DNA of 64,000 nt, taken from NCBI GenBank assembly GCA_910578815.1, contig CAJTSE010000006.1, positions 62,001 to 126,000 of the forward strand, in the 5' to 3' direction. The notes beneath the pieces were generated by a model that made no database searches, was not told the origin of the DNA, and was given only the letters and a program-made list of their open reading frames with translations. Below, piece by piece: positions 50,421 to 60,514 of this stretch. The stretch comes from an uncultured Acetatifactor sp. (GTDB lineage Bacteria > Bacillota > Clostridia > Lachnospirales > Lachnospiraceae). The translations under genes and the position numbers were made by a program. Position 1 is the stretch's first letter; every line of letters starts with the position of its first letter.

Positions 50421-50529
50421 TTTCCTGTCCGGGAAGGATGGAAGTTGAAGTGAAAAGGACGATGGATGGGAGATTTTGTTTGAACTGCCGAGATTGAAAA
50501 GAATTCAAATGCAAATCGACAGAATGAAC

Positions 50530-50558
50530 TTGCAATTTGTGGGAAACTGTGATAGAAT
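50530..50558 (+). promoter_or_regulatory. Promoter of the tRNA pair
   Basis: TTGCAA (50530-50535), 17 bases, TAGAAT (50553-50558), with a TG one base before the -10. It lies 61 bases upstream of tRNA-Tyr. Confidence 0.72.
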
Positions 50559-50618
50559 TTCACATTGTCAGGATCAAGCGATATAAGATTTCATTGCTTA
50601 TGATTCCGATTTTCAAAT

Positions 50619-50700
50619 GGATGGGTTCCCGAGTGGCCAAAGGGGACAGACTGTAAATCTGCTGCAAATTGCTTCGGTGGTTCGAATCCACCCCCATCCA
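50619..50700 (+). tRNA. tRNA-Tyr (GUA)
   Basis: 82 bases. Acceptor stem GGATGGG/CCCATCC, anticodon GTA at 50653-50655 in loop CTGTAAA, a long variable arm as in bacterial tRNA-Tyr, and T-arm GGTGG-TTCGAAT-CCACC. No CCA is encoded, so the 3' end depends on the CCA-adding enzyme. Confidence 0.96.
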
Positions 50701-50703
50701 TGC

Positions 50704-50735
50704 CATGCGCGCACAGAGTCATGCTGACGCGCATG
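50704..50735 (+). other. Hairpin between the two tRNAs
   Basis: CATGCGCG (50704-50711) pairs with CGCGCATG (50728-50735). With no T-run it is more likely a processing signal in a Tyr-Leu transcript than a terminator. Confidence 0.5.
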
Positions 50736-50741
50736 TGTCCT

Positions 50742-50825
50742 GCTGGTATGGTGGAATAGGCAGACACAAGAGACTTAAAATCTCTCGGAGGCAACTCCGT
50801 GCCGGTTCAAGTCCGGCTACCAGCA
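50742..50825 (+). tRNA. tRNA-Leu (UAA)
   Basis: 84 bases. Acceptor GCTGGTA/TACCAGC, anticodon TAA at 50776-50778 in loop CTTAAAA, a class II variable arm (CGGAGGCAACTCCG) and T-arm GCCGG-TTCAAGT-CCGGC. No encoded CCA. TTATTTT follows and may end transcription. Confidence 0.96.
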
Positions 50826-50876
50826 TTATTTTCTGATTGGAAATATATTTATATAATCGTTCATGCTTCGGGATTT

Positions 50877-51020
50877 TTAATAGTATAAATCATCGGTATT
50901 CAATTCCAGCCCGAATTCTTTCTGGTTATTCAGCCTATTAACCGTATTCTCTAAAATTTCAGCAGACTGTCGGATAAAACTGTTTATATTGTAGTAGGCC
51001 AGTGTGATCCCTTTTTTCAT
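50877..51020 (-). pseudogene. Possible C-terminal gene remnant
   Basis: The minus strand reads MKKGITLAYYNINSFIRQSA then EILENTVNRLNNQKEFGLEL and DDLYY. The amphipathic pattern is protein-like. No ribosome site precedes the Met and the upstream frame is low-complexity hydrophobic. I cannot name the family. The rest of 50826-51311 is AT-rich leader of the large surface gene. Confidence 0.3.
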
Positions 51021-51311
51021 AGAAATTGATTCTGTACAAAAATTCACGATATGCTTCCATAAAAGCATCCTCCGTATACAGCATATCATAGCGGCAAAAG
51101 AAATGTAAGTATAACCGTATAAAAAGCAATTCTGAATTTGTGTGCCTGTCAATGTATTTCTTTATTTTTTTCTGCTAATTATGTCAAAAAGACGACCAAT
51201 TTTGAACCCCTCCTTTTTTTTAAATGGTTTTTTGCTATAGTGAAGTTACAATAAATATTTAACACAACGGATTTGCTGCAGGAACGATAAGCGGTCTATA
51301 GGGGGAACAGG

Positions 51312-54300
51312 ATGAATAACAGATGTACAAGGTTAACAGGAAGAAAAGGGCGCTTACGCAGAATGGCAGTGTTGCTCTGTTTTTGCGTGCTGATTACGGC
51401 CTTTGCTGATATTCCGGCAGCATTTTACGTCTTTGCGGCGAGTGGATCGCCGGATACGGAAGAAAGGATTATACTTGCATTTCGTGCTTTGCCGGACGAA
51501 GTCAGGAAGCAGTCGGTTCCGATGGAAACAAACCTGGATGAGTTGGTGCTTCCAGACACAATGGAGGCAGTTATGTCGGGAAGTGCAGAAGGCTCTGTTT
51601 CTTCTTCGGACCACATAGAGGCAGATGCGCCTTCTGAAAAACAGGAAGAAGCGATTGCCATAAGCAGTATTACATGGCAGTCCAGTCCGGAATATGACGG
51701 AAGCGCAGAAGGAATTTATATCTTTACCGCTGCTTTGCCGCAGGGTTGTACATTGGCGGAAGGGATAGTTTTGCCGCAGATTACGGTAACAGTGCGAGAG
51801 CAGGGAAACGATGAGGATAATCCGGAGCAGGGAGACGGCACGGATATGCCGACGCAGGAAAACGGCATGGATGGTCCTGTACAGGGAAATGACAAGGATA
51901 CGCTTGTAGAAGGGGGCCTGGCGCAGGAAGACGAAATGGATAATCCGGAGCAGGATAGCGGAATGGATTTCAGGATGGAGGCATTGTCCGCCAGGATAGC
52001 GGCATTGCCGGAGACGGAGGAATACCTTGCCGCAGAGCCGGATATGGAGGGAAATGCGGAAGCCTATGCACTGTGGGAGCAAAAGCTGTATGAGTATGCG
52101 GAAGAAGCCCTTGCCATCTGGGTGGAATATAAGGCATTGACAGGGGAGCAGCAAGCAGAAGAGCAGTGGGCAGATGAGCAACGGACGGAAGGGCAGCAGG
52201 CGCAGATTTCCGGGGAAGAGCCGGCAAAGCTGGCGGCCTGGGTGGAGCTTGCAGGGATGCTTGGGGAAAATATAACGGTGATGGCATCTGCAGCCGGCGA
52301 GCATGGGACTCATTCAGGCTGGACGCAGCTGACAGGCAGCACGAAGACGTTGACCGGTGGTAAAAGCTATTATCTGGCGGGTGATGTGGAATTATCCAAT
52401 CCGCTTACGGTGACAGGAGGAACGGTTACTCTCTGCTTGAACAGGCATAAGCTGACATGCCGTTTATCCGATCAAAAAGCCTGGATTATTACGGTGGAAA
52501 GCGGGGCGGAGCTGAACCTGTATGACTGTGCAGACGGAGGAATGATCGAAGCCACCGTGAAAGGCGGCGGAATCAGTACGTCAGGCAGGCTGAATGTATA
52601 TGGCGGCGTCATCAGCGGGAAGTGTACAACGTCTGACAGTCAGAATGCTGATAACCTGATCAGCCTGACCTACAGCGCCGGTGTTTGCGCGCAGGCAGGC
52701 TCCGAGGTGAATTTGTACGGCGGGACGGTGCAGGGGACGGAGTCCAGCGGCGTGTATGTGGCCTCCGGCGGAAAGCTGACGGTGGATGGGGCTGCGGTGA
52801 CAAGCCAGGTAACCAGAGCAAAGGTTACAACAGCGGGTTTATATATAGAAGGAGGCGCGGAGGCGGAGGTGAGATCCGGCGCGCTTTCCCTGGCTTCAGA
52901 CACGTATAATTCTGCTGTAATAGTTGTGAGTCCGGGCGGCGGTCTGACAGTTTCCGGAGGCGTTGTTTCCCATTCGGGAAGCAGCGGAGGTATTAGTATT
53001 GAAAAAGCATATTATCATAGCTCAACGGAAGCCGCTCATGCCCTTATAAGCGGCGGCACGATTACAACTGGGATCGTAGCCAGATCCGGTATGAGCGTGG
53101 CGGTGACCGGCGGCAGTGTGACAGGGGGCATTATACTGTATGGGGGTGCCCTGGAGATGCACGGCAGCCAGGATATTCAGGTCAGTCAGAATATGCCGGG
53201 CAGCATCGGAGCGGCCATATACATTGGAAGAGACGGAAACAAGCCTGCAGTAGGAAAGATCAGGCTGACAGGCGCGCTGACCAATGCGGAACCGTATAAG
53301 GTATCTTTGGGCGGCGTGCGTCCGTCATCCGCATATCCGCTTACCATCACTGAGGGTTTTGGCAGCTATATGTCTGGCAGGGAACCTTCCGATTATTTTG
53401 TAAGCGTTGACGGCTATAAGGTCATATTATTGAATGGGGAGACGGCTTTTGTTCCCTATGTGATGGCCTTTGACGCAAACGGCGGCAGCGTGGAAACACA
53501 GAAGGGCGATATGAATGGCGGGCAGGCCATGAAAAATCTTCCCGAACCGACAAGGGAGCATTATAATTTTGACGGCTGGTATACACAGAAAGACGGCGGG
53601 GATGAGATTACCATTGATACAATTCCTTCCGGCCAGGATATGACCGTCTATGCCCACTGGACTCCTAAGGACTATGCAATCAGCTATGATCTGGCGGGCG
53701 GTGAACTGCCGGACGGCGTGTCCAATCCGGCCACATACCATATTGAAATGTCTGAGTTTACCTTGCAGAATCCTGTCCGCGCGGGCTATGTCTTCACGGG
53801 CTGGAGCGGCACGGGGTTGACGGGCGAGGCCAATATAACCGTTAAGGTGCCAAAGGGCAGCGCGGGAGAGCGCAGTTATACCGCTCATTGGGAAGAGGCA
53901 AAATATAAGGTAACTGTAAGTACCTATAGGGATGATGTGCCCTGGAGCAGTAGCGCTCCGACGGTAAAGCTGACAGCGGACAATGGGACAAGCTTTAGGA
54001 CAGACCTTTCAGCGGTGGGAAACGGAACCTATAAAATTTACAGCGGCAATACCGATACCGGTGTTATAGTTACCGTTGGCGGAGGGGACGCCGCAGCCAG
54101 AGTGGATTATTATACGGTAGTTTTCCAGAGCGGAAACAGCGAATTGTCCAGGCAGACCGTTTTAAAGGGAAAGACGCCGGGAAAGCCGTCCGTTCCTGCC
54201 AGGACAGGCTATGCCTTTGCAGGCTGGTGCGATAATGCGGCTCTGACGGGGGCGGCGGTAACGGAGATTTCTACGCCCATAACGGAGAAGAAAACATTTT

Positions 54301-57300
54301 ATGCCAAATGGACGGCCAACACCTATCAGGCGGCATTTGATTATCACGGCGCGGACGGCGGAAATATTACTCAGAGTAAGGTCGTAACTTTTGACAGCGC
54401 ATATGGTGTTCTCCCTGCGCCGTCTAAGGCCGGTTATACGTTTAAGGGCTGGTATACCGGAGAAAACGGACAGGGCAGTAAGGTCGATGCGGAAACGGTT
54501 GTCAAAACGGCGGCCACACACACCCTTCATGCCTGCTGGCAGGACGAAACGCCTCCTGCTGCGCCCGTATTACAGGATGGCGTGACACTGCCTGCAGACT
54601 GGACGAAGGCACAGGATGCGATCCCCTTAACCCTGAGTGACGTAGTAGGCGTTACCGAGCTGTGGGTAAGTGTTGACGGCGGCGGGTATACAAAAGCGGA
54701 CGGTTTCGCCGGCGGCACAGGCAGCGTGAGCTATGATTACTCTGCGGCAGAGGGAGAGCATACCTATTGTTTCAAGGCAAAGGACGGAGCGGGCAATACT
54801 TCCGATGAAAGCGCTGTGTTTACTGTCAGGCTGGATCGGGAAAAGCCGGTGATCGGCGCCGTTACATATGAAAATAAAGCGGCAGACCTCTGGCAGTGGA
54901 TCATCGGAAAAAAGAGCATGATTGTCCATGTTCCCGTCACGGATGAAAGCAGCGGTGTGGCACAGATCAGCTTCTGCCTGACGCCGAGGGACGGGGAAGG
55001 AAACATTGACGGCAGTCAGGCTATAACAAAGACGGCGGCAGTTAAGGACGGCGAAGCAAGGCTTACCTTTGATACAGATTTTAAAGGAACCATTACCATT
55101 GGCTGTACAGACACGGCGGGCAATGCCGCGAACAGTGTGACGATTGGAGTGGCGGCCGGGGGCGTGCTTGTGGAGGACAGAGCGCCTGTAATAACGGTAC
55201 AGGCTGATCGGGAGTTGTCCGACCTGCAGCAGACGAAGCCGGACGGTGCGGCGCTTGCCGAAGGATATTATGACTCTGCGCCTGCACTGCTTGTAACCAT
55301 AAGTGACGATTCGGACAATGCAGTCACGGCAGGGATTGCCTCCGTGACTTGGCAGATTGGGGATGGTGCGGAGGAGTCTGTCAGCATAGATACAAGTACG
55401 ATGCAGACGGAAGTCTCTTTTGTGATCTCGGCGGCGCAGATACCTACGAGCGTTACGGAGATTAAAATAACCACTGTGGACAACGCGGGAAACGAAGCCG
55501 TAGAGAATGTAACCGTGAGAGTTAAGGGGCCGGAAAGGCGGCCTGCGGCAGAAATTGATTACCGGGAGGAAAAGCTGACTGATCTTGTGCCGGGCGGGAA
55601 ATACAGCATAAACGGTACGGAGCATACAGCGGATGAGAACGGCTGTATCCGGATCAGGGAAGACTGGATCGGAAGCAGTGTCAACATTGTAAAGGAAGGC
55701 AATGGCAGCGAAACCACCGACAGCCTGGCGCAGAGCCTTTCTCTTCCGGCAAGGCCTGGCGCGCCCGGCGCGCCGGAGCTGAATGCCCGCACCGACCGAT
55801 CCATTACATTAAATACTATCGCAGGTGCACATTACCGTATAGATGACGGGAACGAAGAGAAAAGCTGGCAGGACAGCACGGTATTTACGGAATTGGGGCA
55901 TAGGACCGTTTATTCCTTCAGGGCATATTATCCGGCAACGGATACAAGTTTTGCATCGTTGGAGAGCGACGCGGCAAGGATTGCCACTATACCCAAGGCG
56001 CCAGCCGCGGATGCGCCGGTGATTGACTATACGTCAGAAAGCTTTTTCCTGCCGGAGGATATGCAGGCCTTCAGCGATGAGAGCTGTACCACGCCTGTTA
56101 CGTCAGACAGCGTGGAAAGCTATATGGGGCAGACAATTTATATCCGCTGCCCGGCGGACGGTATCGTTCCGGCAGGCCCGGTCACAGCGGTAGTCATTCC
56201 GGTAAGGGCGCAGAAGCCTGCGCCTGGGAGTACCGACGCTTCCTATCCGGGAGCCCTGGACGGCGCGCTTACCGGCTTAACTGCCGGCAAGGCTCATGAG
56301 ATCAGAAAGCAGAAGGACGACGGCACATGGGAGGACACTTGGACATCCGTCATGGCAACAGCGGAGGGGATAATTGACGGACTTGAAAAGGGCGTCTATG
56401 AGGTGCGCGTACAGGCTGTAAGCGGTGAAAATTTCCGCAGTGAGGCGGTTGCCGTTTCGATTGGGGGAAAGCCCGCTGCAAAACATGAAACGCCGGATAT
56501 ACAAATTGATTTGGACAGGGAGGTATTGACGGGATTTGTGCCGGAGGCTTGGTACAAGGTGGAATACACGGATTCAAGCGGAGAAGAACATGCGGAGGAT
56601 CTCCGGACGGAGAACGGCACAATTCTGTTAAAACCGGAATGGTTCGGCAGGACGATCTCCATTGTGCGCACAGGGAATCAAAAAGATAAACTTGACAGTG
56701 ACGCCCGAAGCCTGACCGTACCAGCAAAGGGGCCGGAGCCGACACCAAAGCCAGACGAGCCCAAACCGACACCCGCACCCACGGAGCAGCCAGGGGGGAC
56801 GCCGGCAACACCGGCACCTGTGCCTACAGAGCAGCCTGGAGGGACACCGGCACCCGCACCCACGGAGCAGCCAGGGAAGACGCCGGCAACGCCGACGCCT
56901 GCGCCTGCAGGGACATCGACGTCGTCTGCTGCGGGGCCGTCCGCAAATGTTACACCGCTGACGCCGACGCAGCCTGCGGAGACACCGGACAATCAAAAGG
57001 AGGATCAGCAGAGACCGGGGGGCACGGGAACGGCGGAATCAACAGGTCAGCCGGTCGAAACGGAAAACCGGCGCCTGCCGGGAGAAGCCGGAGAGCAGAT
57101 ACTTCCGGTTTTCCTGGACAATGAAAGGCTTACCGTATCCGGCGAGTCTGTTGCGACAGGCAACGTACAGGAAATGAAGGATACTAGTACGGTTTTGAAG
57201 CTGGAAGACGGTGCGGTTATTGTGACGGTAGCCTGCGCGGAACAGAAAATAACGGCAGGCGTGGCGGATACAGTCGCGGTGGCAAATGCGGTTTTGACGC

Positions 57301-57863
57301 CGGAGCAGATGGAGCTTGTAAACAGCGGTGAAACCATGGAGGTCCGGATTGACGTAAAAGATATTTCCGGCAAGGTGCCGCAGCAGGATAAGAGGGTGAT
57401 AGAAAACGGTATTGATGAATACAAAAAAGAAGTACCAGAGCTGACGCTTGGCATGTATATAGACATCTCCATGTTTATGAAGATTGGGGGGGGCAGCTGG
57501 AACGCCATTACCGCTACGGATGAGCCGATTGAAGTGGTGGTCGGCATTCCTGAAGAATTACAAATTGAGGGCAGAGAATTTTACATTGTCCGCGCCCATG
57601 GAGGGGAGTATACACTTTTGAGAGACACGGATGATGCGTCTGACACCATAACCGTCAGCACGAATTTGTTTTCATGCTATGCGATTGCGTATGTGGAGAC
57701 AGGAGAAACAGGTGTGGGTGCTGGGCATAAGTGCGGACTCTGCCACATCTGCCCCACATTTTTGGGTATATGTTACTTTATATGGCTGCTAATTGTTGTT
57801 TTACTGGCACTGATTATTTGTTTTTCTGTTAGAAGAAAGGTCCGGGAAGAAAAAATTTCATGA
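51312..57863 (+). CDS. Giant cell-surface protein with InlB-type B repeats
   Basis: 2183 residues. A signal peptide (AVLLCFCVLITAFADIPAAF) is followed by an acidic, Gln-rich region (45-330) and a Gly-rich beta-helix-like region (about 340-700) with recurring VYGGVISG, LYGGTVQG and ISGGTITTG units. Four InlB/Flg_new repeats (about 716-1075; for example FDANGGSVETQKGDMNGG, FDGWYTQKDGG, YAHWTP), Ig-like modules (about 1080-1800) and a Pro/Thr/Glu repeat (about 1806-1880, PTEQPGGTPA units) come next. A C-terminal membrane helix with basic end (CFSVRRKVREEK) anchors it; there is no LPXTG. A role in adhesion is inference. Confidence 0.88.
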   Translation: MNNRCTRLTGRKGRLRRMAVLLCFCVLITAFADIPAAFYVFAASGSPDTEERIILAFRALPDEVRKQSVPMETNLDELVLPDTMEAVMSGSAEGSVSSSDHIEADAPSEKQEEAIAISSITWQSSPEYDGSAEGIYIFTAALPQGCTLAEGIVLPQITVTVREQGNDEDNPEQGDGTDMPTQENGMDGPVQGNDKDTLVEGGLAQEDEMDNPEQDSGMDFRMEALSARIAALPETEEYLAAEPDMEGNAEAYALWEQKLYEYAEEALAIWVEYKALTGEQQAEEQWADEQRTEGQQAQISGEEPAKLAAWVELAGMLGENITVMASAAGEHGTHSGWTQLTGSTKTLTGGKSYYLAGDVELSNPLTVTGGTVTLCLNRHKLTCRLSDQKAWIITVESGAELNLYDCADGGMIEATVKGGGISTSGRLNVYGGVISGKCTTSDSQNADNLISLTYSAGVCAQAGSEVNLYGGTVQGTESSGVYVASGGKLTVDGAAVTSQVTRAKVTTAGLYIEGGAEAEVRSGALSLASDTYNSAVIVVSPGGGLTVSGGVVSHSGSSGGISIEKAYYHSSTEAAHALISGGTITTGIVARSGMSVAVTGGSVTGGIILYGGALEMHGSQDIQVSQNMPGSIGAAIYIGRDGNKPAVGKIRLTGALTNAEPYKVSLGGVRPSSAYPLTITEGFGSYMSGREPSDYFVSVDGYKVILLNGETAFVPYVMAFDANGGSVETQKGDMNGGQAMKNLPEPTREHYNFDGWYTQKDGGDEITIDTIPSGQDMTVYAHWTPKDYAISYDLAGGELPDGVSNPATYHIEMSEFTLQNPVRAGYVFTGWSGTGLTGEANITVKVPKGSAGERSYTAHWEEAKYKVTVSTYRDDVPWSSSAPTVKLTADNGTSFRTDLSAVGNGTYKIYSGNTDTGVIVTVGGGDAAARVDYYTVVFQSGNSELSRQTVLKGKTPGKPSVPARTGYAFAGWCDNAALTGAAVTEISTPITEKKTFYAKWTANTYQAAFDYHGADGGNITQSKVVTFDSAYGVLPAPSKAGYTFKGWYTGENGQGSKVDAETVVKTAATHTLHACWQDETPPAAPVLQDGVTLPADWTKAQDAIPLTLSDVVGVTELWVSVDGGGYTKADGFAGGTGSVSYDYSAAEGEHTYCFKAKDGAGNTSDESAVFTVRLDREKPVIGAVTYENKAADLWQWIIGKKSMIVHVPVTDESSGVAQISFCLTPRDGEGNIDGSQAITKTAAVKDGEARLTFDTDFKGTITIGCTDTAGNAANSVTIGVAAGGVLVEDRAPVITVQADRELSDLQQTKPDGAALAEGYYDSAPALLVTISDDSDNAVTAGIASVTWQIGDGAEESVSIDTSTMQTEVSFVISAAQIPTSVTEIKITTVDNAGNEAVENVTVRVKGPERRPAAEIDYREEKLTDLVPGGKYSINGTEHTADENGCIRIREDWIGSSVNIVKEGNGSETTDSLAQSLSLPARPGAPGAPELNARTDRSITLNTIAGAHYRIDDGNEEKSWQDSTVFTELGHRTVYSFRAYYPATDTSFASLESDAARIATIPKAPAADAPVIDYTSESFFLPEDMQAFSDESCTTPVTSDSVESYMGQTIYIRCPADGIVPAGPVTAVVIPVRAQKPAPGSTDASYPGALDGALTGLTAGKAHEIRKQKDDGTWEDTWTSVMATAEGIIDGLEKGVYEVRVQAVSGENFRSEAVAVSIGGKPAAKHETPDIQIDLDREVLTGFVPEAWYKVEYTDSSGEEHAEDLRTENGTILLKPEWFGRTISIVRTGNQKDKLDSDARSLTVPAKGPEPTPKPDEPKPTPAPTEQPGGTPATPAPVPTEQPGGTPAPAPTEQPGKTPATPTPAPAGTSTSSAAGPSANVTPLTPTQPAETPDNQKEDQQRPGGTGTAESTGQPVETENRRLPGEAGEQILPVFLDNERLTVSGESVATGNVQEMKDTSTVLKLEDGAVIVTVACAEQKITAGVADTVAVANAVLTPEQMELVNSGETMEVRIDVKDISGKVPQQDKRVIENGIDEYKKEVPELTLGMYIDISMFMKIGGGSWNAITATDEPIEVVVGIPEELQIEGREFYIVRAHGGEYTLLRDTDDASDTITVSTNLFSCYAIAYVETGETGVGAGHKCGLCHICPTFLGICYFIWLLIVVLLALIICFSVRRKVREEKIS

Positions 57864-57941
57864 GACCGGCAGGACAAGAAAGGGCTGCTCCTGCATGCCT
57901 GGAAGTGGAAGGAGTCTGTAGCTATCAAATCAGGTGTGTAG

Positions 57942-58721
57942 TCAGGTCAATGCGGAAAACAGGAAGATGGCGAGTCCTAGGACCACCAGTACAACGCCGG
58001 TTGCTCGGTTTAAGGTCTTAGGCTCCGCCTTATTGGCAAACCTTGCCGCAATTCTGGCCCAGATAAAAGTAAAAAGCACGCAAAGGCCCAAAATGGTAAA
58101 GTCCGGCATTCCCCCCAGCGTAAAGTGAGAGACGGCTCCCGTCAATGCCGTAAAGGTCATGATAAATACACTAGTGCCCACTGCCGTCTTCAGCTCATAG
58201 CCCAAAACGGAAGTCAGGATCAGGAGCATCATCATGCCGCCTCCGGCGCCGATAAACCCGCAGATGAAGCCGATCAGAACACCGCAGATCAGGGATTGGA
58301 TCATTCGCTTTTCAGCAGACACTGCCTGCATATCCTCTTTTGTTGTCATAACCGGGCGGACAATAAATTTGATGCCTAGAAGAAATGTCATAAACACGGA
58401 AAAATTTCCCATGGTCTGTGCCGGGACAAGCTTGGAAACATAGCTTCCCACTACAGTGAACACCAGGACGCTGGCCATCATCACGACCCCGTTTTTTATA
58501 TCCAGGTTTTTATTTTTGCCGTAGGTGTAGGCGGATACCGCGCTGGCCAGTACATCCGAGGAAAGGGCGATGCCCACCGCCATATAGGGATCCATATCCA
58601 AAAAAGTAATCAGCATGGGGCTGATGACTGCCGCGGCGCTCATACCGGCAAAGCCTGTCCCCAGTCCGGCTCCCATGCCTGCAAAAAAGGTAATAAATAT
58701 CGTCCATAATATTTCCGGCAT
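57942..58721 (-). CDS. TauE/SafE family sulfite/organosulfonate-type transporter
   Basis: 259 residues, about eight membrane segments in two repeats. GLGTGFAGMSAAAVISPML near the start and the matching GFICGFIGAGGGMMMLLIL in the second half are the duplicated TauE/SafE motifs. The family exports or imports sulfite, sulfoacetate and related anions; the substrate here is unknown. GGGAGGG precedes the ATG on the minus strand. It lies 58 bases after the DUF2087 gene on the same strand. Confidence 0.88.
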   Translation of the reverse strand: MPEILWTIFITFFAGMGAGLGTGFAGMSAAAVISPMLITFLDMDPYMAVGIALSSDVLASAVSAYTYGKNKNLDIKNGVVMMASVLVFTVVGSYVSKLVPAQTMGNFSVFMTFLLGIKFIVRPVMTTKEDMQAVSAEKRMIQSLICGVLIGFICGFIGAGGGMMMLLILTSVLGYELKTAVGTSVFIMTFTALTGAVSHFTLGGMPDFTILGLCVLFTFIWARIAARFANKAEPKTLNRATGVVLVVLGLAIFLFSALT

Positions 58722-58779
58722 TTATCGTCCCTCCCGTTTATCAGATTGAACTGTCTGGCGATTTGTAAATTCACTTGTT

Positions 58780-59100
58780 TTACAAAACATTCATATACTC
58801 TGCGTAGGTCTGTTTCCAATCGCTCTCCGCCCAATATTCCGATCCGTCCTTCAGTCTCCCGATCAGCTTATATTGAAACATTTCTCTGCGGATCAGTTCT
58901 ATATCGCCGAAAGCAATGGAGGAACGGATAATTTCGTTCATTTCTTTTTCCGTATATTTCCTGCTTATATCAATTTTTTCAGCAATTTTTATCAGTGCAA
59001 TAATTCTCATTGGTTTTTTCGAAGGATACTGCAGGAGTTTTCCGTCCGTATCATAATAATGTTCCAGCTTTTTTATGTATTCCTGAACAGTGTTTTCCAT
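58780..59100 (-). CDS. DUF2087 domain protein
   Basis: 106 residues. The segment YYDTDGKLLQYPSKKPMRII then YTEKEMNEIIRSSIAFGDIE and LIRREMFQYKLIGRLKDGSE is the DUF2087 signature, often found alone or at the end of regulators. The domain looks like a small winged helix; function not established. The start MENTVQEYI at 59100 follows AAAGGA; an upstream frame to 59148 lacks a ribosome site. The interval 59101-59303 upstream shows nothing further. Confidence 0.8.
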   Translation of the reverse strand: MENTVQEYIKKLEHYYDTDGKLLQYPSKKPMRIIALIKIAEKIDISRKYTEKEMNEIIRSSIAFGDIELIRREMFQYKLIGRLKDGSEYWAESDWKQTYAEYMNVL

Positions 59101-59303
59101 GGATGTGTCCTTTCTGCTTTCTAAAGTAAATGCCTGTATTTCATTCATATATCTTGCCTATGTGTTGTAAACGGCCGCGCAGAACCGCCTGAAATTGATT
59201 TTAACACGGGCTTCCCGTCGTTTCCATGAAATGCCGCTAAATTTTATATAAAATTTATATTGCTATTTTTCGCTTGGCAGTCAAGCCAGATAAAATCTGC
59301 GGC

Positions 59304-59332
59304 TTGCGAAATGCAGAAAAGTTTGGTACAAT
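59304..59332 (+). promoter_or_regulatory. Promoter of orphan gene 59425
   Basis: TTGCGA (59304-59309), 17 bases, TACAAT (59327-59332). Confidence 0.6.
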
Positions 59333-59424
59333 ATTCAACAGGTAAATCTCTTAAGGAAGCAAATGCGGGAAGGCCTGAAACAGGGACGGACCGGAAGATT
59401 TAAAAATGCGGGAGGAAGCGGAAT

Positions 59425-59913
59425 ATGCGCATCGGAGCAATCGGAAGCGCTGGGGGAATCGGCGCAGTGAGTTTTCAAGCCTATCGTCCATACATATATA
59501 ATACGAATACCGTAAGCGGCAACAGTCTGTCTAAGGTAAAGGCCATCGGTGACGATCTGCTGGCATCCAAAACGGATTTCTCCGGCATGACGGAGGAAGA
59601 AGAGAATATCAATCCCCTGCGGAAGGGTGAGACTGCTAACTTTGCGGATGTGATTGCCATGCAGATGCAGATGAGCAGAATGAATGCGGACAGGATCATG
59701 AAGCCTGCGGAGCGTTTTGCATCGGCAGCCGATGAGCCGGATAACAGCCAGCCGGTAGATGAGGATGGTGTCCTGACAGTGAGAATGATGGATGCGGCAG
59801 GAGCTGCTCAGCCAGCAGTCGACGAAGAGACCGTACAGCCGCTGCAGACAGGGGCAACCCGGTATCAGATGCAGCAGGCGGCTTTTGCCTACCAGATGAA
59901 TATGATCGCGTGA
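59425..59913 (+). CDS. Unknown small protein with Met/Gln-rich helices
   Basis: 162 residues, no signal or membrane segment. The N-terminus is Gly/Ala-rich (MRIGAIGSAGGIGAVSFQAY), the middle has a helical Met/Gln stretch (DVIAMQMQMSRMNADRIM) and the end is RYQMQQAAFAYQMNMIA. The C-terminal motif resembles small Lachnospiraceae proteins of unknown role. CGGGAGGAAG precedes the ATG, and it has its own promoter and terminator, so it is very likely a real gene. No neighbour gives a clue. Confidence 0.7.
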   Translation: MRIGAIGSAGGIGAVSFQAYRPYIYNTNTVSGNSLSKVKAIGDDLLASKTDFSGMTEEEENINPLRKGETANFADVIAMQMQMSRMNADRIMKPAERFASAADEPDNSQPVDEDGVLTVRMMDAAGAAQPAVDEETVQPLQTGATRYQMQQAAFAYQMNMIA

Positions 59914-59920
59914 GAAATAA

Positions 59921-59957
59921 AGCCGCAGAGGGAAGATTTTTACTCTGCGGTTCTTTA
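59921..59957 (+). terminator. Intrinsic terminator
   Basis: CCGCAGAG (59923-59930) pairs with CTCTGCGG (59943-59950), followed by TTCTTTAAT. It ends the 59425 transcript. Confidence 0.7.
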
Positions 59958-60044
59958 ATGTAGATGAATATTAATTGGCTAAATGCCGGACTCGGCGTAG
60001 GCGTGTTCCTGCGCTCATATGCAGAAACGCAGACTGGAGATTTC

Positions 60045-60404
60045 ATGAACAGACAGGAAATTTTTAAGTGGGTGAAGGAGCAGTACGATACGGACCCGGA
60101 TTATCCATGGCAGGATGCCAATGCGGTACTGCGGCATTGGAAAAACAGAAAGTGGTATGGCCTTATTATGAAGGTGGGCAGGGATAAACTGGGGCTTTCC
60201 GGTGTAGAAGAGATAGAAGTTCTCAACCTGAAATGTGACCCGGAGATGATTGGCTTTTTGAGGACCAGACCGGGCTTTCTGCCGGCATATCATATGAACA
60301 AAATGAAATGGATCAGTGTCTTGCTGGACGGCACTGTGTCTGATGAGGAAATTCGGAATCTGATCCACATAAGCTATGGATTGACAGAGCCGAAAAAGCG
60401 GTAA
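60045..60404 (+). CDS. MmcQ/YjbR family protein
   Basis: 119 residues. The fold marks are MNRQEIFKWVKEQYDTDPDY, PWQDANAVLRHWKNRKWYGL, LNLKCDPEM and GFLPAYHMNKMKWISVLLDG, typical of MmcQ/YjbR, which has a CyaY-like DNA-binding fold and no settled function. The start is ATG 60045 after TGGAGA; the longer frame to 59964 has no ribosome site. Monocistronic by spacing. Confidence 0.88.
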   Translation: MNRQEIFKWVKEQYDTDPDYPWQDANAVLRHWKNRKWYGLIMKVGRDKLGLSGVEEIEVLNLKCDPEMIGFLRTRPGFLPAYHMNKMKWISVLLDGTVSDEEIRNLIHISYGLTEPKKR

Positions 60405-60514
60405 GCATCCGGACGGCAGTTTCTGGAAAACGGCAGATTATGAAATGTCAGATACTGGTGCGGTAAATGTCGCGGCAGTGTATGGTTTTCGGTTTTACGG
60501 GGCATTCTGTCTTT

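Noticed and set aside
50421..51311. Integrated element at the tRNA genes
   Set aside because: No integrase and no repeat of either tRNA 3' end was seen downstream; the flanking genes do not look like phage or ICE genes.
51354..52313. 319-codon open frame on the minus strand
   Set aside because: Antisense to the acidic, Gln-rich part of the large surface gene; the translation is Arg/His/Cys-rich and repetitive, as expected from a shadow frame.
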